Shown here: piece by piece, positions 17,117 through 26,783 of the stretch
Layout: every line of letters begins with the position of its first letter
Position numbering within the stretch: position 1 is the first letter of the stretch
Notes under the pieces: model-generated
The model's database searches: none
Told to the model about the DNA's origin: nothing
What the model saw: only the letters and a program-made list of their open reading frames with translations
Source: Cyanobacteria bacterium RM1_2_2
GTDB taxonomy: Bacteria; Cyanobacteriota; Cyanobacteriia; Elainellales; Elainellaceae
Direction: 5' to 3'
NCBI GenBank assembly: GCA_012033495.1
Contig: JAAUQT010000010.1
Location: 1-53,255 of the forward strand
Length of the DNA stretch: 53,255 nt
Made by a program: the position numbers and the translations under genes

Positions 17117-18348
17117 ATGATGAAAGTTTGTATCACCACACTAGAATTTCCACCTGATATTGGCGGCGTTGGCGAATCTGTACACCGAATCGCTCACATG
17201 CTAATTGAGTTGGGATATGAGGTTCATGTCGCTGTCTTTCGCGCTATTTTCCGTAACGAACGCGAAAAAGCCGCAGCTAGCGAATTCCGCCGCGCCGCTT
17301 ATCAAACGATTGAGCAAGACGGCGTTACGGTGCATCGACTGCAACCTGCGATTCGCTCAACCGTTGCCAAAGAGCAAGATTATCTCAGCGATTTGTATGA
17401 TTTGCTCAGCAATTTGCATCAGCGCTATCAGTTCGATTTATTTCATGCCTTTTTCATCAACGAAATGGGATTCTTGACGACACTGTTAGCTCAAGAAAAC
17501 GGTGTGCCTGTGATCAACAGTATTCGTGGGGCTGACCTACACAAGCATATTTTTAGCCCTCAGTTGCACAGCCAAATTACTTGGACGCTCGCGCATTCGG
17601 CTTGGACAACATTTGTTAGCCGTGATTTAATGCATCGCGCCAGAGTGCTAGTGCCGCAGATTCAAACCAAGTCTTCATCGTTCTGGAATTCGATTGCGCC
17701 ACTGCAATTTGACTGTTTGCCCACTCCTGCACTGGTAGACCGATTGCAGGGAACAGTGATCGGTTCAGTTGGCAGTTTCCGCGACAAAAAAGGCGTGGAA
17801 TATCTCCTGGAAGCTTGCAAAACTTTACGCTCAGAGACAGAAATAACGCTGCTATTTGTTGGCGATTTTGTCGAGAAAGAGCGCGGTTACTGGGAGCAAA
17901 CCTTACAGGAAAGCGGTGTTGCCGATCGGGTGGTGATCACTGGCAAAATCAACCGGGCTGAGGCGTTGGCATATCTACCTTATATGGATGTTTTTGCCAT
18001 TCCTTCCATTCATGATGGTTGTCCAAATGCGTTACTTGAAGCAATGCTAGCGCACGTGCCATTGTTGGAACTCGTGTTGATGCCATTGGCGAAATTTTGG
18101 AAGATAACGTGAATGCGCTGGTCGTCAATCCGTTTTCCAGCCAGGAGTTAGCGGTTGCCTTAGATCGCTTGATCCAACAGCCTCACCTTCGTCAGCAGTT
18201 CGGGGTTGCAGCCAGAGATAAAGTGTTACGACAGCTTGCCCCCTCGGTGGAGCAGCAAAATTGGAGGGAAGTCTACCAGCAGGTTTTAGGAACATCCCAG
18301 ACGCAGACGACGCCCGAAATGCTAACGGCAGGCACAATAGCAATGTGA
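17117..18348 (+). pseudogene. Family 4 glycosyltransferase, interrupted by one frameshift
   Basis: Two open frames (17117-18112 and 18097-18348) belong to one GT4 gene. The first reads MMKVCITTLEFPPDIGGVGES through SFRDKKGVEYLLEA to HDGCPNALLEAMLAHVP and then leaves the family pattern. Near 18058-18061 the neighbouring frame continues with IVGTRVDAIGEILEDNVNALVV, which is exactly the expected donor-binding helix. Adding one base (probably a third C before ATTGTT) gives a 410-residue protein of normal GT4 length, with both Glu residues of the EX7E motif region in place. If the shift is real the enzyme is dead; if not, it is an active retaining glycosyltransferase of this locus. Confidence 0.85.
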
Positions 18349-18401
18349 ATATCGTCGTTAATACTATCTAGAAGCGTCGAGTACAACCACTGGAGTTAAG
18401 C

Positions 18402-20284
18402 GTGAACAGTACCATTCCCCCAGCTAAACGAAAACGTCCCAAGAACTTGCAAGCAGCGGTTCCTGGCATCCAGCGAATTTTGCAGCGGTTTTCCCCCCAA
18501 GTTCGCAAGCAGGGAGTTCTACTGACCATATCAATCATTGGGCTATTTGTTGAAGTTTTAGCGCGACTGCTGGAACCCTGGCCGCTCAAGCTCATTTTTG
18601 ACAACATCATCGTGCCAGGAGCGAGCGCTACGCCCCGTAGCATTCCGTTTAGCGACGTTGAACCTGCTGTGCTACTCATCGGCTCTGCGGTCGCAATTAT
18701 TGGGGTTGCCGCGTTGCAGGCAGGAGCAGCTTACGTTAGTTTAGTCGGCATGTCGCTAGCCGCCAGCCGGATTGTGACGGAAATTCGGGCAGAACTCTAC
18801 GTCCATTTACAAAGGCTATCACTCTCGTTTCACTACAAGGCGAAGAGTGGCGATTTGATTACTCGCATTACAAGCGACATTGATCGACTACGAGACGTGA
18901 CGGTAACGGCGGCGGTGCCGCTTTTAGTCAACACGGTAACGCTAGTGGGCATGGTAGGCGTCATGTTCTTCATGGACTGGGAACTGGCCCTCATTGCCAT
19001 CGCAATTTTTCCTTTGTTTATCCTTTCAAGCATCAACATTACTAAGCGCATTCACAAAGTTGCTCGTCAGCAGCGCAAACGAGAGGGAGTGATGGCGGCG
19101 GCGGCGGCAGAAGCCATTGGAGCCATTAAAGTTGTACAGGCGCTCTCGTTGGAAGACATGCTAGAGGAGATGTTTTCGCGCGAAACGAGAAAAGTTTAGA
19201 AGAAGTTGCAAAGACTCAGCAGCTATCTGCTGGACTTCAGCGCACAGTAGAACTGTTGGTTGCCATCGCAACGGCTTTCGTAATGTGGCGAGGTGTGCAT
19301 TTGGTGATGCAAGGAGAAGCAACAGCAGGGGATTTGCTGGTATTTATCAACTACCTCAAAACGGCTTATCGACCCACTCGCCAGCTTGCAAAACATATGG
19401 CGATGATTTCAAAAGCGACTGCTTCGGGTGAACGGATTGTTGACCTGCTGGATGTCGTTCCTGATATTCGAGACACGCGCGGAGCAATTGAGGCTCCTCC
19501 ATTTCAAGGCGCTGTCAGTTTTCAAAACGTCTGCTTTGGCTACGAACCCAACAAGCTCATCTTAAAGAACCTCAGTTTCGACATCCAGCCAGGTGAACGA
19601 GTAGCGCTAGTAGGCCCTTCTGGCGGCGGAAAATCAACTTTGGTTAGTTTGCTGCTGCGGCTTTACGATCCAGTTGACGGTCAGATTCTGATAGACGATG
19701 GTGATCTGCGTGATTACAAACTGGCATCCCTGCGCCGTCAAATGAGTATTGTTCTACAAGATAGCATTTTGTTTGGCGTTAGCATTCGAGATAACATTGC
19801 CTACGGTGCACTCGGAGCAACTCAGCAAGAGATTGAAGCTGCTGCCCGCCTTGCGAACGCTCACGATTTTATTATGGCCCTGCCTGATGGCTATGACACT
19901 CTCTTGGGTGAACGAGGAGCCACCCTCTCTGGTGGACAGCGGCAACGAATTGCCATCGCTCGTGCTGCCGTCCGGCGTGCCCCGATTGTGATTCTCGATG
20001 AGCCAACGGTTGGGTTAGACAACGAAAATGAGCAGGCTGTAACGGAAGCCCTCCGACGGCTGACCCGAAACTGCACAACGTTTTTAATCACGCATGATTT
20101 GAGGGCGGCAATCGATGCAGATCGAATCTTATATGTTGAGAAGGGGCGAATTCTGGAGAGAGGGACTCATGAAGAACTTCTACATTTAGGACAAAGATAT
20201 GCAGCACTGTATCAAATGCAGGCAGCTATCGGAATAAACGGAGCTACGGTTTCAGATATTCCTAACTTCTCTACTCTCAACTAG
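18402..20284 (+). pseudogene. MsbA-type ABC exporter, interrupted by one frameshift
   Basis: The half-transporter gene is split into 18402-19199 (membrane domain) and 19256-20284 (rest of membrane domain plus ATPase). It starts at a GTG with TGGAG upstream. Near 19178-19182 the frame slips: the lost frame reads RNEKSLEEVAKTQQLSAGLQ, the expected continuation after EEMFSR. One added base gives 627 residues, normal for an exporter with fused membrane and ATPase domains. The ATPase has GPSGGGKS (Walker A), LSGGQRQRIAIARA (signature), VILDEPTVGLD (Walker B) and ITHD (switch). It would flip or export the glycosylated product made by the neighbouring transferases. Confidence 0.88.
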
Positions 20285-20343
20285 AAGTGGATGAGAAATT
20301 GAAAGATTAGCGATAGCCGAAAAGAACACCTGGGAGAAGCGAT

Positions 20344-21477
20344 ATGTCCACACCAGAAGTCACTATCATTGTTGTACCACGTGAACGATTTCAGTTTGCC
20401 TGCGAGTCGTTAGAAAGCCTCTACGAAAATACAGATTACCCGTTCAAGCTGATTTATGTTGACAATTATTCTCCAACTTCACTTCAGCAACATTTGCAAA
20501 CTCAGGCGCAGTTGAAGGGCTTTCAATTAATCCGTACCGAGCGGTTTCTCTCGCCTAACCAAGCCAGAAATGTTGGCTTAAAGCAGGTACTGAACCAGCC
20601 TAACCGCAGCCAGTATGTGGTCTTTGTTGATAATGATGTCATCTTTGCTCCAGGCTGGTTACAGGCATTAGTAGACTGTAGCGAGCAAACAAACGCAACG
20701 GTAGTTGGCTCTTTGGTTTGTCAATATCAACCTGTTCACCAAATCATTCACTGTGCTGGTGGCGAATATATGTCCTCTGAAGAGTTTGCTTGTTTCGTGA
20801 GAGGTGAGCCTAGCGTCACTTCAAGCGATCAGCAGGGAAAATGGCGGATCAATGAGAAAACCTTCTATCAAAATCGTCCGATTGCAGAGGTGCGCGATCG
20901 GCTAAAACGTCAGCCAACCGGATTCGTAGAGTTCCACTCGATGCTGGTTCGCACGCCCATTTTCGATCAAATTGGCCTTCTCGATGAGGGCTTCTCTTGC
21001 ACGAAAGAGTACCTTGATCTTTGTATGCTCGTTGCTCAAGCCGGAGGCACGGTTTACTTAGAACCTGCCTCGGTGGTGACGTTTCTAACTCATCCGCCTG
21101 CACCCGCGCTAAAGTGGTCAGACTTGCCCTATTTTATGGTGCGCTGGAGTGACGCTTGGGAACGAGAAAGCCTGCTGCATTTTCAGAAAAAATGGGATCT
21201 AGTAGAGACAAAATACTTTATCAAGCGGCTTAAAAAGCTGGGCTGGCGACGACGGGAAGAAATGATTCATCCCCTCATTGAACCGTTCAAATTTCTGGGA
21301 GTTGGCCCAACCAAGTGGATCGAAAAACGGTTAGTTAGGTTGGAGAAACGGTTGAACCGACTGGTATCTGCTCGTCATGCCCGAACTGCCATTCCGCCTG
21401 TCATCTTAGAGCGTCCGGTACAGAGTTCTTCTGGCTCTATGCCATTTAGGGAATTGGATCGGGTCAGTTCTTCATAG
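20344..21477 (+). CDS. Family 2 glycosyltransferase, paralog B
   Basis: The 377-residue GT2 enzyme follows GGGAGAAGCGAT. Motifs match paralog A: VTIIVVPRERF, FKLIYVDNYSP, QARNVGLKQ, the acidic VDNDVIF (about 95-101), HQIIHCAGG, GFVEFHSMLVRT, GLLDEGF and LPYFMVRWSDAWE. A segment after HCAGG differs from paralog A and could set donor or acceptor choice. No membrane segment is seen, but the C-terminal basic helices suggest membrane contact. It lies 59 bp after the ABC exporter, probably in the same transcript. Confidence 0.9.
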   Translation: MSTPEVTIIVVPRERFQFACESLESLYENTDYPFKLIYVDNYSPTSLQQHLQTQAQLKGFQLIRTERFLSPNQARNVGLKQVLNQPNRSQYVVFVDNDVIFAPGWLQALVDCSEQTNATVVGSLVCQYQPVHQIIHCAGGEYMSSEEFACFVRGEPSVTSSDQQGKWRINEKTFYQNRPIAEVRDRLKRQPTGFVEFHSMLVRTPIFDQIGLLDEGFSCTKEYLDLCMLVAQAGGTVYLEPASVVTFLTHPPAPALKWSDLPYFMVRWSDAWERESLLHFQKKWDLVETKYFIKRLKKLGWRRREEMIHPLIEPFKFLGVGPTKWIEKRLVRLEKRLNRLVSARHARTAIPPVILERPVQSSSGSMPFRELDRVSSS

Positions 21478-21561
21478 GTCGGAACGCACCGATGAGGAAT
21501 GCGGCGAAACATTCCAGTGGAATACATTTTATATATCAACAGTAACAATCGAGGAAAGATT

Positions 21562-22548
21562 ATGCTCTATCGTGAATTTGGCAAAACAGGAATCACAGTT
21601 TCTACCGTTGGCATGGGAACCTGGAATATTGGCAACCAATGGGGCGAGATTGACGAAGCTACGGCGTTGGCAACAATTCGCAGCGCTTTCGATCACGGCA
21701 TCACGCTGTTTGACACCGCAGAAGCGTATGGGGTTCCGGCAGGACTATCTGAAGAGCGATTGGGAAAAGCCCTTGCCGGAGTTCGAGATCGCGTCCAAAT
21801 TGTCACGAAACTTGGGCGTTGGGGCAGAAGGTCAGGTCAAACGGTGCCGATGACCACGGTTGATATGGTGCGTTTGTGTCTCCACGCCTGCCTTTATCGC
21901 CTCCGCACTGATTGGATCGATATCATGCTGTGTCACGATGGCAAAATCGAAGATCCGAGCGTTTATCTGGAAGCCTTTGACCAAATGCAGGCGCAGGGCT
22001 ACATCCGCGCTTACGGAATCTCAACCGACAAGCTAAAGGTGCTGAAGCGCTTCAACGTCAATCACACTTGTCGAGTTGTAGAAGTAGACTATTCGCTCCT
22101 CAACCGCAAAGCTGAAGCTGAGTTTTTGCCCTACTGTCAGGAACACGGCATTGCTGTCCTGGTGCGTGGCCCACTGAATAAAGGCTTACTATCCGGCAAA
22201 TATTCACCGGATACCGTTTTCACTGACTCAGTGCGTTCAGAATGGTATATCGATGAGGCTCGGCAATCTAAGCTAGCGAATGATTTGGCGAAGGTAGAGC
22301 GGCTTAAAACAGTCTTGCAGCCTGGAGAAGAGATGATCACAGCGGCTCTGCGCTTTGTTACGTCTCATCCAGTACAACCTGTAGTGATTCCGGGCGCAAA
22401 ATCCCCTGAGCAAGCTGCCATGAACGCGCAGGCAGGAACACAGCTTTTATCCGAGCAAGAACGAGCGCTGTTGCTGGAATATCTGGAAGCAGGAACTGCA
22501 TCTACGGGTGAAGTCAAACCAGAATTAGTCCAACCCCTACTTCGTTAA
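21562..22548 (+). CDS. Aldo/keto reductase
   Basis: I use the ATG at 21562 (328 residues) because GAGGAAAG is seven bases upstream and the family start MLYREFGKTG follows. An in-frame ATG at 21499 would add an unsupported leader. The catalytic tetrad is complete: Asp51 and Tyr56 in FDTAEAYG, Lys83 in VTKLG, His125 in MLCHDGK. The C-terminal PVVIPGAKSPEQ contacts NADP. The short form and the LxxTGxxVS start place it with the NADP-dependent reductases of sugar, keto or aldehyde groups. In this locus it may reduce a keto-sugar or an aldehyde intermediate; the substrate is unknown. Confidence 0.9.
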   Translation: MLYREFGKTGITVSTVGMGTWNIGNQWGEIDEATALATIRSAFDHGITLFDTAEAYGVPAGLSEERLGKALAGVRDRVQIVTKLGRWGRRSGQTVPMTTVDMVRLCLHACLYRLRTDWIDIMLCHDGKIEDPSVYLEAFDQMQAQGYIRAYGISTDKLKVLKRFNVNHTCRVVEVDYSLLNRKAEAEFLPYCQEHGIAVLVRGPLNKGLLSGKYSPDTVFTDSVRSEWYIDEARQSKLANDLAKVERLKTVLQPGEEMITAALRFVTSHPVQPVVIPGAKSPEQAAMNAQAGTQLLSEQERALLLEYLEAGTASTGEVKPELVQPLLR

Positions 22549-22597
22549 GCAAGCATGTTCAGATGGCTATCAATGGGTATATGTCAAGGAGGCAACC

Positions 22598-23794
22598 ATG
22601 CGTTCGTCTGCTGATTTAGTTTTCAGTCCTCAATCCTTCCCAACCGCTTCTCTTGCCGTTCAAACGCAGGTGATTCTAGTTCGGCATGGTCGCAGCACCT
22701 TTAATGACCAAGGGCGCTATCAGGGCAGTTCTGATGCGTCTGTGCTGACGGAAATTGGGCAGCAAACGGCGGCTCAAATTGGGCTGTTCCTCAAAACCTA
22801 TCCGGTTCATACGGTTTACACTAGCCCACTTCAGCGCGTTCGACAAACAGCAGAGGGAATTTTAGCGAGCATGGCAAGCTCAACTCGCTTAGAAACTCAT
22901 CCCAACCTCCGCGAGATTGAGATGCACCATTGGGAGGGAGAATCTTTTCAACACGTTCGAGAAACATTTGCGGCTGATTATGAATGCTGGAAGCAACGTC
23001 CACATGAATTTCAACTCGACGTTGCTCATGTTCAACCATCTGATTCTATAGCGACAACTCTTGTCAAGAACCGCTGCTTTCCAGTGATTGACCTCTATGA
23101 GCGAGTTCAGCAATTCTGGCAGGAAGTTTTGCCCCGCCACCTGGGTCAGACAGTTTTAATCGTCAGTCATGGTGGCACGAATCGGGCTTTGATTAGTACA
23201 GCACTCGGACTCGCACCGGCTCAGTTTCACACGCTGCAACAATCTAACTGCGGCATCAGTTGCTTACAACTTCCGACGGGAAGCCTCAAGTCTAGCCAAC
23301 TCACCAGCCTCAACTTGACAACTCCGATTGGTGAAACTCTCCCTAAACTCAAGGAGGGCAAAACCGGATTGAGGCTGCTGTTGCTCCCCGCTGAAAATTT
23401 GGCTTCAATCCATGCTCTAGCGGCTCTCTTACGAACCGTTGACATTAATTTTAGCCTCACCAGCGTTTCAGAATCGGCGCAGTCTATCACCGCACAAATG
23501 CTGCAATCTCATCCAGAAACGATCCAATTGCAAACCCATCACGATCGATTCCTCTCGACGTGGCAACACACCATTGCAGCTAAATATCAGCAAGCAAAGG
23601 GGCAGCAGCTCTCCCATCTCATGACAGGCTTAGTGGTGGCTGAAAGTGCGGATATTCAGCAAATCATAGGGCAAGCCATTGGGTTAAGTGCAGAACAGAT
23701 TTGGCGGATTCAAATTCAACCCGGAACGCTGAGTGTTTTACACTATCCCGCGGCTCATCAACCGCCAGTTTTACAAGCACTCAATTTTGCCTAG
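22598..23794 (+). CDS. Histidine phosphatase family protein with C-terminal extension
   Basis: The 398-residue protein has an excellent AAGGAGGCAACC ribosome site. Residues about 27-220 are a phosphoglycerate-mutase-like phosphatase: LVRHGRSTFNDQGRYQG holds the nucleophilic His, HWEGESF and REI the acid, and IVSHGGTNRALI the second His. A C-terminal part of about 150 residues (LRLLLLPAENLASIHALAALL onward) is a poorly known cyanobacterial extension that resembles a degenerate second domain. It may remove a phosphate from a sugar or lipid intermediate of the locus. A housekeeping role is the alternative. Confidence 0.88.
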   Translation: MRSSADLVFSPQSFPTASLAVQTQVILVRHGRSTFNDQGRYQGSSDASVLTEIGQQTAAQIGLFLKTYPVHTVYTSPLQRVRQTAEGILASMASSTRLETHPNLREIEMHHWEGESFQHVRETFAADYECWKQRPHEFQLDVAHVQPSDSIATTLVKNRCFPVIDLYERVQQFWQEVLPRHLGQTVLIVSHGGTNRALISTALGLAPAQFHTLQQSNCGISCLQLPTGSLKSSQLTSLNLTTPIGETLPKLKEGKTGLRLLLLPAENLASIHALAALLRTVDINFSLTSVSESAQSITAQMLQSHPETIQLQTHHDRFLSTWQHTIAAKYQQAKGQQLSHLMTGLVVAESADIQQIIGQAIGLSAEQIWRIQIQPGTLSVLHYPAAHQPPVLQALNFA

Positions 23795-23833
23795 GGTTTT
23801 ATCTTGGTTTCACGTTAGGATTAGGAGCAAGTT

Positions 23834-24909
23834 ATGACAGTTTTAGTGACGGGAGCGGCTGGTTTTATTGGCTTTCATGTGAGCCAAGCTTTGCTGAATC
23901 GTGGCGAAAAGGTTATTGGTTTAGATAATCTCAACAACTACTATGATGTCAATCTGAAGCTGAGCCGTTTAGCGTTACTAGAACATCCTCATTTCCAGTT
24001 CCATAAACTAGACTTAAGCGATCGTCGAGGCATTGAGTCTCTATTCTCAGAGCATCAACCTGACCGTGTGGTTCATTTAGCGGCCCAAGCGGGTGTTCGC
24101 TATTCGATTCAAAATCCTCATACCTATGTTGATAGTAACATCATCGGCTTTCTGCATATTCTAGAGGGTTGCCGCGCCTGCAATGTTAAACACCTCGTTT
24201 TTGCTTCTTCTAGTTCGGTTTATGGGGCAAATCGCCTGATGCCGTTTTCAGTGCATCACAATGTTGATCATCCTTAAGCCTGTATGCCGCAACTAAAAAA
24301 GCAAACGAGTTGATGGCGCATACCTACAGCCACCTCTATCATCTTCCAACCACAGGACTGCGTTTCTTTACTGTCTACGGCCCTTGGGGGCGTCCTGACA
24401 TGGCTCTGTTTTCTTTCACTAAAGCCATTCTGGAGGGCAAACCCATTGATGTATTTAATTACGGCAAAATGCGGCGAGACTTTACTTACATTGATGATGC
24501 TGTAGATGGAATTGTGAGAGCTTTGGATCATATTCCAGAACCGAATCAAAATTGGGCAGAATATGCACCAGATCCGAGCAGTAGCAGTGCTCCCTATAGA
24601 ATCTACAACATCGGTAATCGGCAACCTGTCGAGCTTCTACACTTTATTGAGATTCTGGAAGCAGCGCTAGGAACCACTGCGAAGAAAAACTTTTTGCCGC
24701 TTCAGGCAGGCGATGTTTTAGAAACTTATGCAGATGTTGAAGAGCTTTGTCATGATGTAGGTTTTAATCCACGCACTCCAGTTGAAGTTGGCATTCCTCA
24801 GTTTGTCAAGTGGTATCAAACTTACTACAACGCATCGCCCTCATCCTACCCGCAACAACAAGACGCCAACCAAAGCCTTCATCATTCCGTTGAAGTCGTT
24901 AAAGTGTAG
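23834..24909 (+). pseudogene. UDP-glucuronate 4-epimerase-like, interrupted by one frameshift
   Basis: An extended short-chain dehydrogenase split into 23834-24277 and 24310-24909. The N-terminal frame has VTGAAGFIGFHVS (NAD site), LAAQAGVRYSI and FASSSSVYG. It ends in NVDHP and a stop. Near 24272-24275 the other frame continues [18 protein letters not shown], supplying the catalytic YxxxK, then [19 protein letters not shown]. One added T gives 358 residues. The family interconverts UDP-glucuronate and UDP-galacturonate in the cytosol and would supply a uronic-acid donor for the transferases upstream. It is the last plus-strand gene of the locus and converges on a minus-strand gene 23 bp away. 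Confidence 0.88.
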
Positions 24910-24932
24910 GGCTATGTTTCAAGGTTGATCAT

Positions 24933-25637
24933 CTAACGATTAGATTTGGCGTATACCCAAATTTGCTCCGTCGTGTAGAAGTCTCTTTCGGACTCTCCTC
25001 TATTCTCTATTGCATAGTTGCCCAAGAGCAGCGCCAGCCACACTTTGATTAGCGGTAAGTTAACAGATTGGACTAATTCGATGAGCGGAAAACTTGGGTC
25101 TGGCTGATCCTGCATCCATCGACTGACTATCTCAATCCAAGCGCTAATGTTTTCGTCATGGGCAACCTGTAACGCCTGTTGCTTTGTCACATCCTCCGAC
25201 TCGATGGAGTCTAACATCTGCAAGACTTTTTTCTTTTCCACTCCGCCAACCACAGATTGATTCGCAGTCGTTCGCTGATACTTTGGCTTCGTTTTCACTA
25301 GATCAGACAGGTCAAGATACATTGTCTTTTGCACCAAATCATGCAGAAAGTCTGCATCAATGATTGGGCCTTCATCGTTGGACTGCTCTTGCCAATCTGC
25401 CAGCAATCGATCTGCTTTTAGGGTATAAAGCTCTGCTAGCCGATCAATCACCGCTGCCACCAAACGCAACTGGTCTGCATCTGAAAAGCGGGCTAAATAA
25501 GGTTCAACCAATTGCCACAACTCTTGCAGCTTTGCAGATTCCGGCATAGCCGCCGCAGAGTGCCAAGCTTGACTAAACTGCTGCTCAACTTGCTGAGCCG
25601 TTTTCGGAGATTCGGGATGACAATCAGAAGTAGACAT
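24933..25637 (-). CDS. Hypothetical plasmid-region protein
   Basis: The 234-residue protein is soluble, mainly helical and acidic, without a recognisable motif or membrane segment. It is 18 bp downstream of another unknown gene on the same strand, so the two are probably co-transcribed. A long Gln/Ala-rich N-terminal helix precedes a segment with many charged residues. No clear Shine-Dalgarno is seen at the ATG, consistent with translational coupling to the gene before it. I do not recognise the family; location next to parB suggests a plasmid backbone or accessory role. Confidence 0.75.
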   Translation of the reverse strand: MSTSDCHPESPKTAQQVEQQFSQAWHSAAAMPESAKLQELWQLVEPYLARFSDADQLRLVAAVIDRLAELYTLKADRLLADWQEQSNDEGPIIDADFLHDLVQKTMYLDLSDLVKTKPKYQRTTANQSVVGGVEKKKVLQMLDSIESEDVTKQQALQVAHDENISAWIEIVSRWMQDQPDPSFPLIELVQSVNLPLIKVWLALLLGNYAIENRGESERDFYTTEQIWVYAKSNR

Positions 25638-25655
25638 GCAAGGTCACGGCATTCA

Positions 25656-26162
25656 TCATAGCAACTTCAATGGGCAGGGCTGAATCGGACAGAAGCTTGG
25701 ATCATAGCGAATTTCAGGCTCAAACGTTTTGATGTTATAACGTTGGTGCAGATCTTGAAGAACTGTTTGCAAATATTGCCGAACCTGAGTATTGGTCATA
25801 CCGAGACAGTGAGTTGCCGGAATTTCTTCTAGCTTAGAATCACCTTGCCAAATGGCGATGGAAATCGCATGAAGATGGGCATCTTTACGAGCCTCACGGT
25901 AGAGGTACAGGAGGGCAACCGGCTGCACTTTAGGTGTAGCCTCTATCTTACTTCTAATGCTGGTTTTGCGTTCAGCCTTGATTGAAACATACTGGCTTTT
26001 GCGCTTTTGGTTAGAGTCGGCTCGATTGCGATAGTGCGAGCGCTTACGGTGACAGGTCTTCTCATTCCAGCAGCCATCCCCTGCATCGCCGTGCAGTTCA
26101 CGGGCTGCCTCAACCGACAGTTGACTACACTGCCAGCACTTCTCATTCACAGGACGAGCCAT
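25656..26162 (-). CDS. Hypothetical protein with Cys/His-rich N terminus
   Basis: I start at the ATG at 26162 (168 residues) because GAGGA lies seven bases upstream; an ATG ten codons earlier lacks one. The N terminus, MARPVNEKCWQCSQ followed by CWNEKTCHRKR, has Cys-X2-Cys and Cys-X4-Cys-His pairs that could bind zinc. A very basic stretch comes next, and a second part (about 85-168) has VALLYLYREARKDAHLHAI. Nucleic-acid binding is plausible but not shown. It probably forms an operon with the gene at 24933-25637. Confidence 0.75.
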   Translation of the reverse strand: MARPVNEKCWQCSQLSVEAARELHGDAGDGCWNEKTCHRKRSHYRNRADSNQKRKSQYVSIKAERKTSIRSKIEATPKVQPVALLYLYREARKDAHLHAISIAIWQGDSKLEEIPATHCLGMTNTQVRQYLQTVLQDLHQRYNIKTFEPEIRYDPSFCPIQPCPLKLL

Positions 26163-26505
26163 TTCAACATCCTCAAGCTTGGAAAGACTCAAAACATTAT
26201 TTTAGTGTAGTTTTTAGTGTAAGCAAGATTAAATCCTATTTTTCCGAACTCCAATTTCTGAACTCCAATTTACGCATTAATTCAATCACCTAATACTCAA
26301 CTAGCTTTGCGCCGTCTCTCGAATAAGCAGTCATAGATCAGGTAAAAGCACTAAGGCGCGTCATCCATTCATAACCAACCGCTAATGACATCCGTTTAAT
26401 CGCACCCGTCCTCAGAGATAGGCTAGCCGCTGTCGCTCTGCCATCATTAGGGTTCTATTAAATCGGCAACAGAATATCCGACATTGGGATCGGGTTTCGA
26501 CTACG

Positions 26506-26616
26506 CTCAACCCAGTGGGTTTCTGAGTTCAACCACCGAGTCTCTGAGTTCAACTACTGAGTCTCGGCTGTACTCAACCCACTGGGTTTCTGAGTTCAAC
26601 CACTGAGTCTCTGAGT
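26506..26616. repeat. 44-bp direct duplication with internal palindromes
   Basis: Two copies, 26506-26549 and 26573-26616, differ at only a few bases. Each contains a palindrome, AACCCAGTGGGTT in the first and AACCCACTGGGTT in the second, followed by TCTGAGTTCAACCAC. The spacer carries a partial third unit. The position just downstream of parB fits a ParB-binding partition site, but related sequences are also common intergenic repeats in cyanobacteria. Confidence 0.7.
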
Positions 26617-26631
26617 GCTTCGGCTGCGCTC

Positions 26632-26658
26632 AGCACGGCATTGCCTGAACAACGATTG
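26632..26658 (+). repeat. Left copy of 27-bp inverted repeat flanking parAB
   Basis: This 27-base sequence, from AGCACGGCATTGCC to AACAACGATTG, is present as an exact reverse complement at 28680-28706. The pair brackets parB and parA. Confidence 0.9.
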
Positions 26659-26783
26659 CCAGGTTAATAGCTGGAATGGATCACACCCCCTATTGACAGA
26701 GCAAACAAAAACTTAGACAGAATCTTCACCCTCTATTATTAAGTGCAGCGACCAATTTCATAATGATGAATCACAGATTACCA

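Larger units (their letters stand above)
26163..26783. other. Repeat-rich region downstream of parB
   Basis: About 620 bp without a gene. It holds the 44-bp direct duplication and the left parAB inverted repeat listed separately. CTAAGGCGCGTCATCCAT at about 26351-26368 recurs with one change near 52971-52988, perhaps remnant insertion-sequence ends. It is a candidate partition (centromere) region. Confidence 0.45.

Noticed and set aside
26506..26640. CRISPR-like array
   Set aside because: Only two near-complete units with related spacer sequence, and no cas genes; better explained as a duplicated palindromic repeat.
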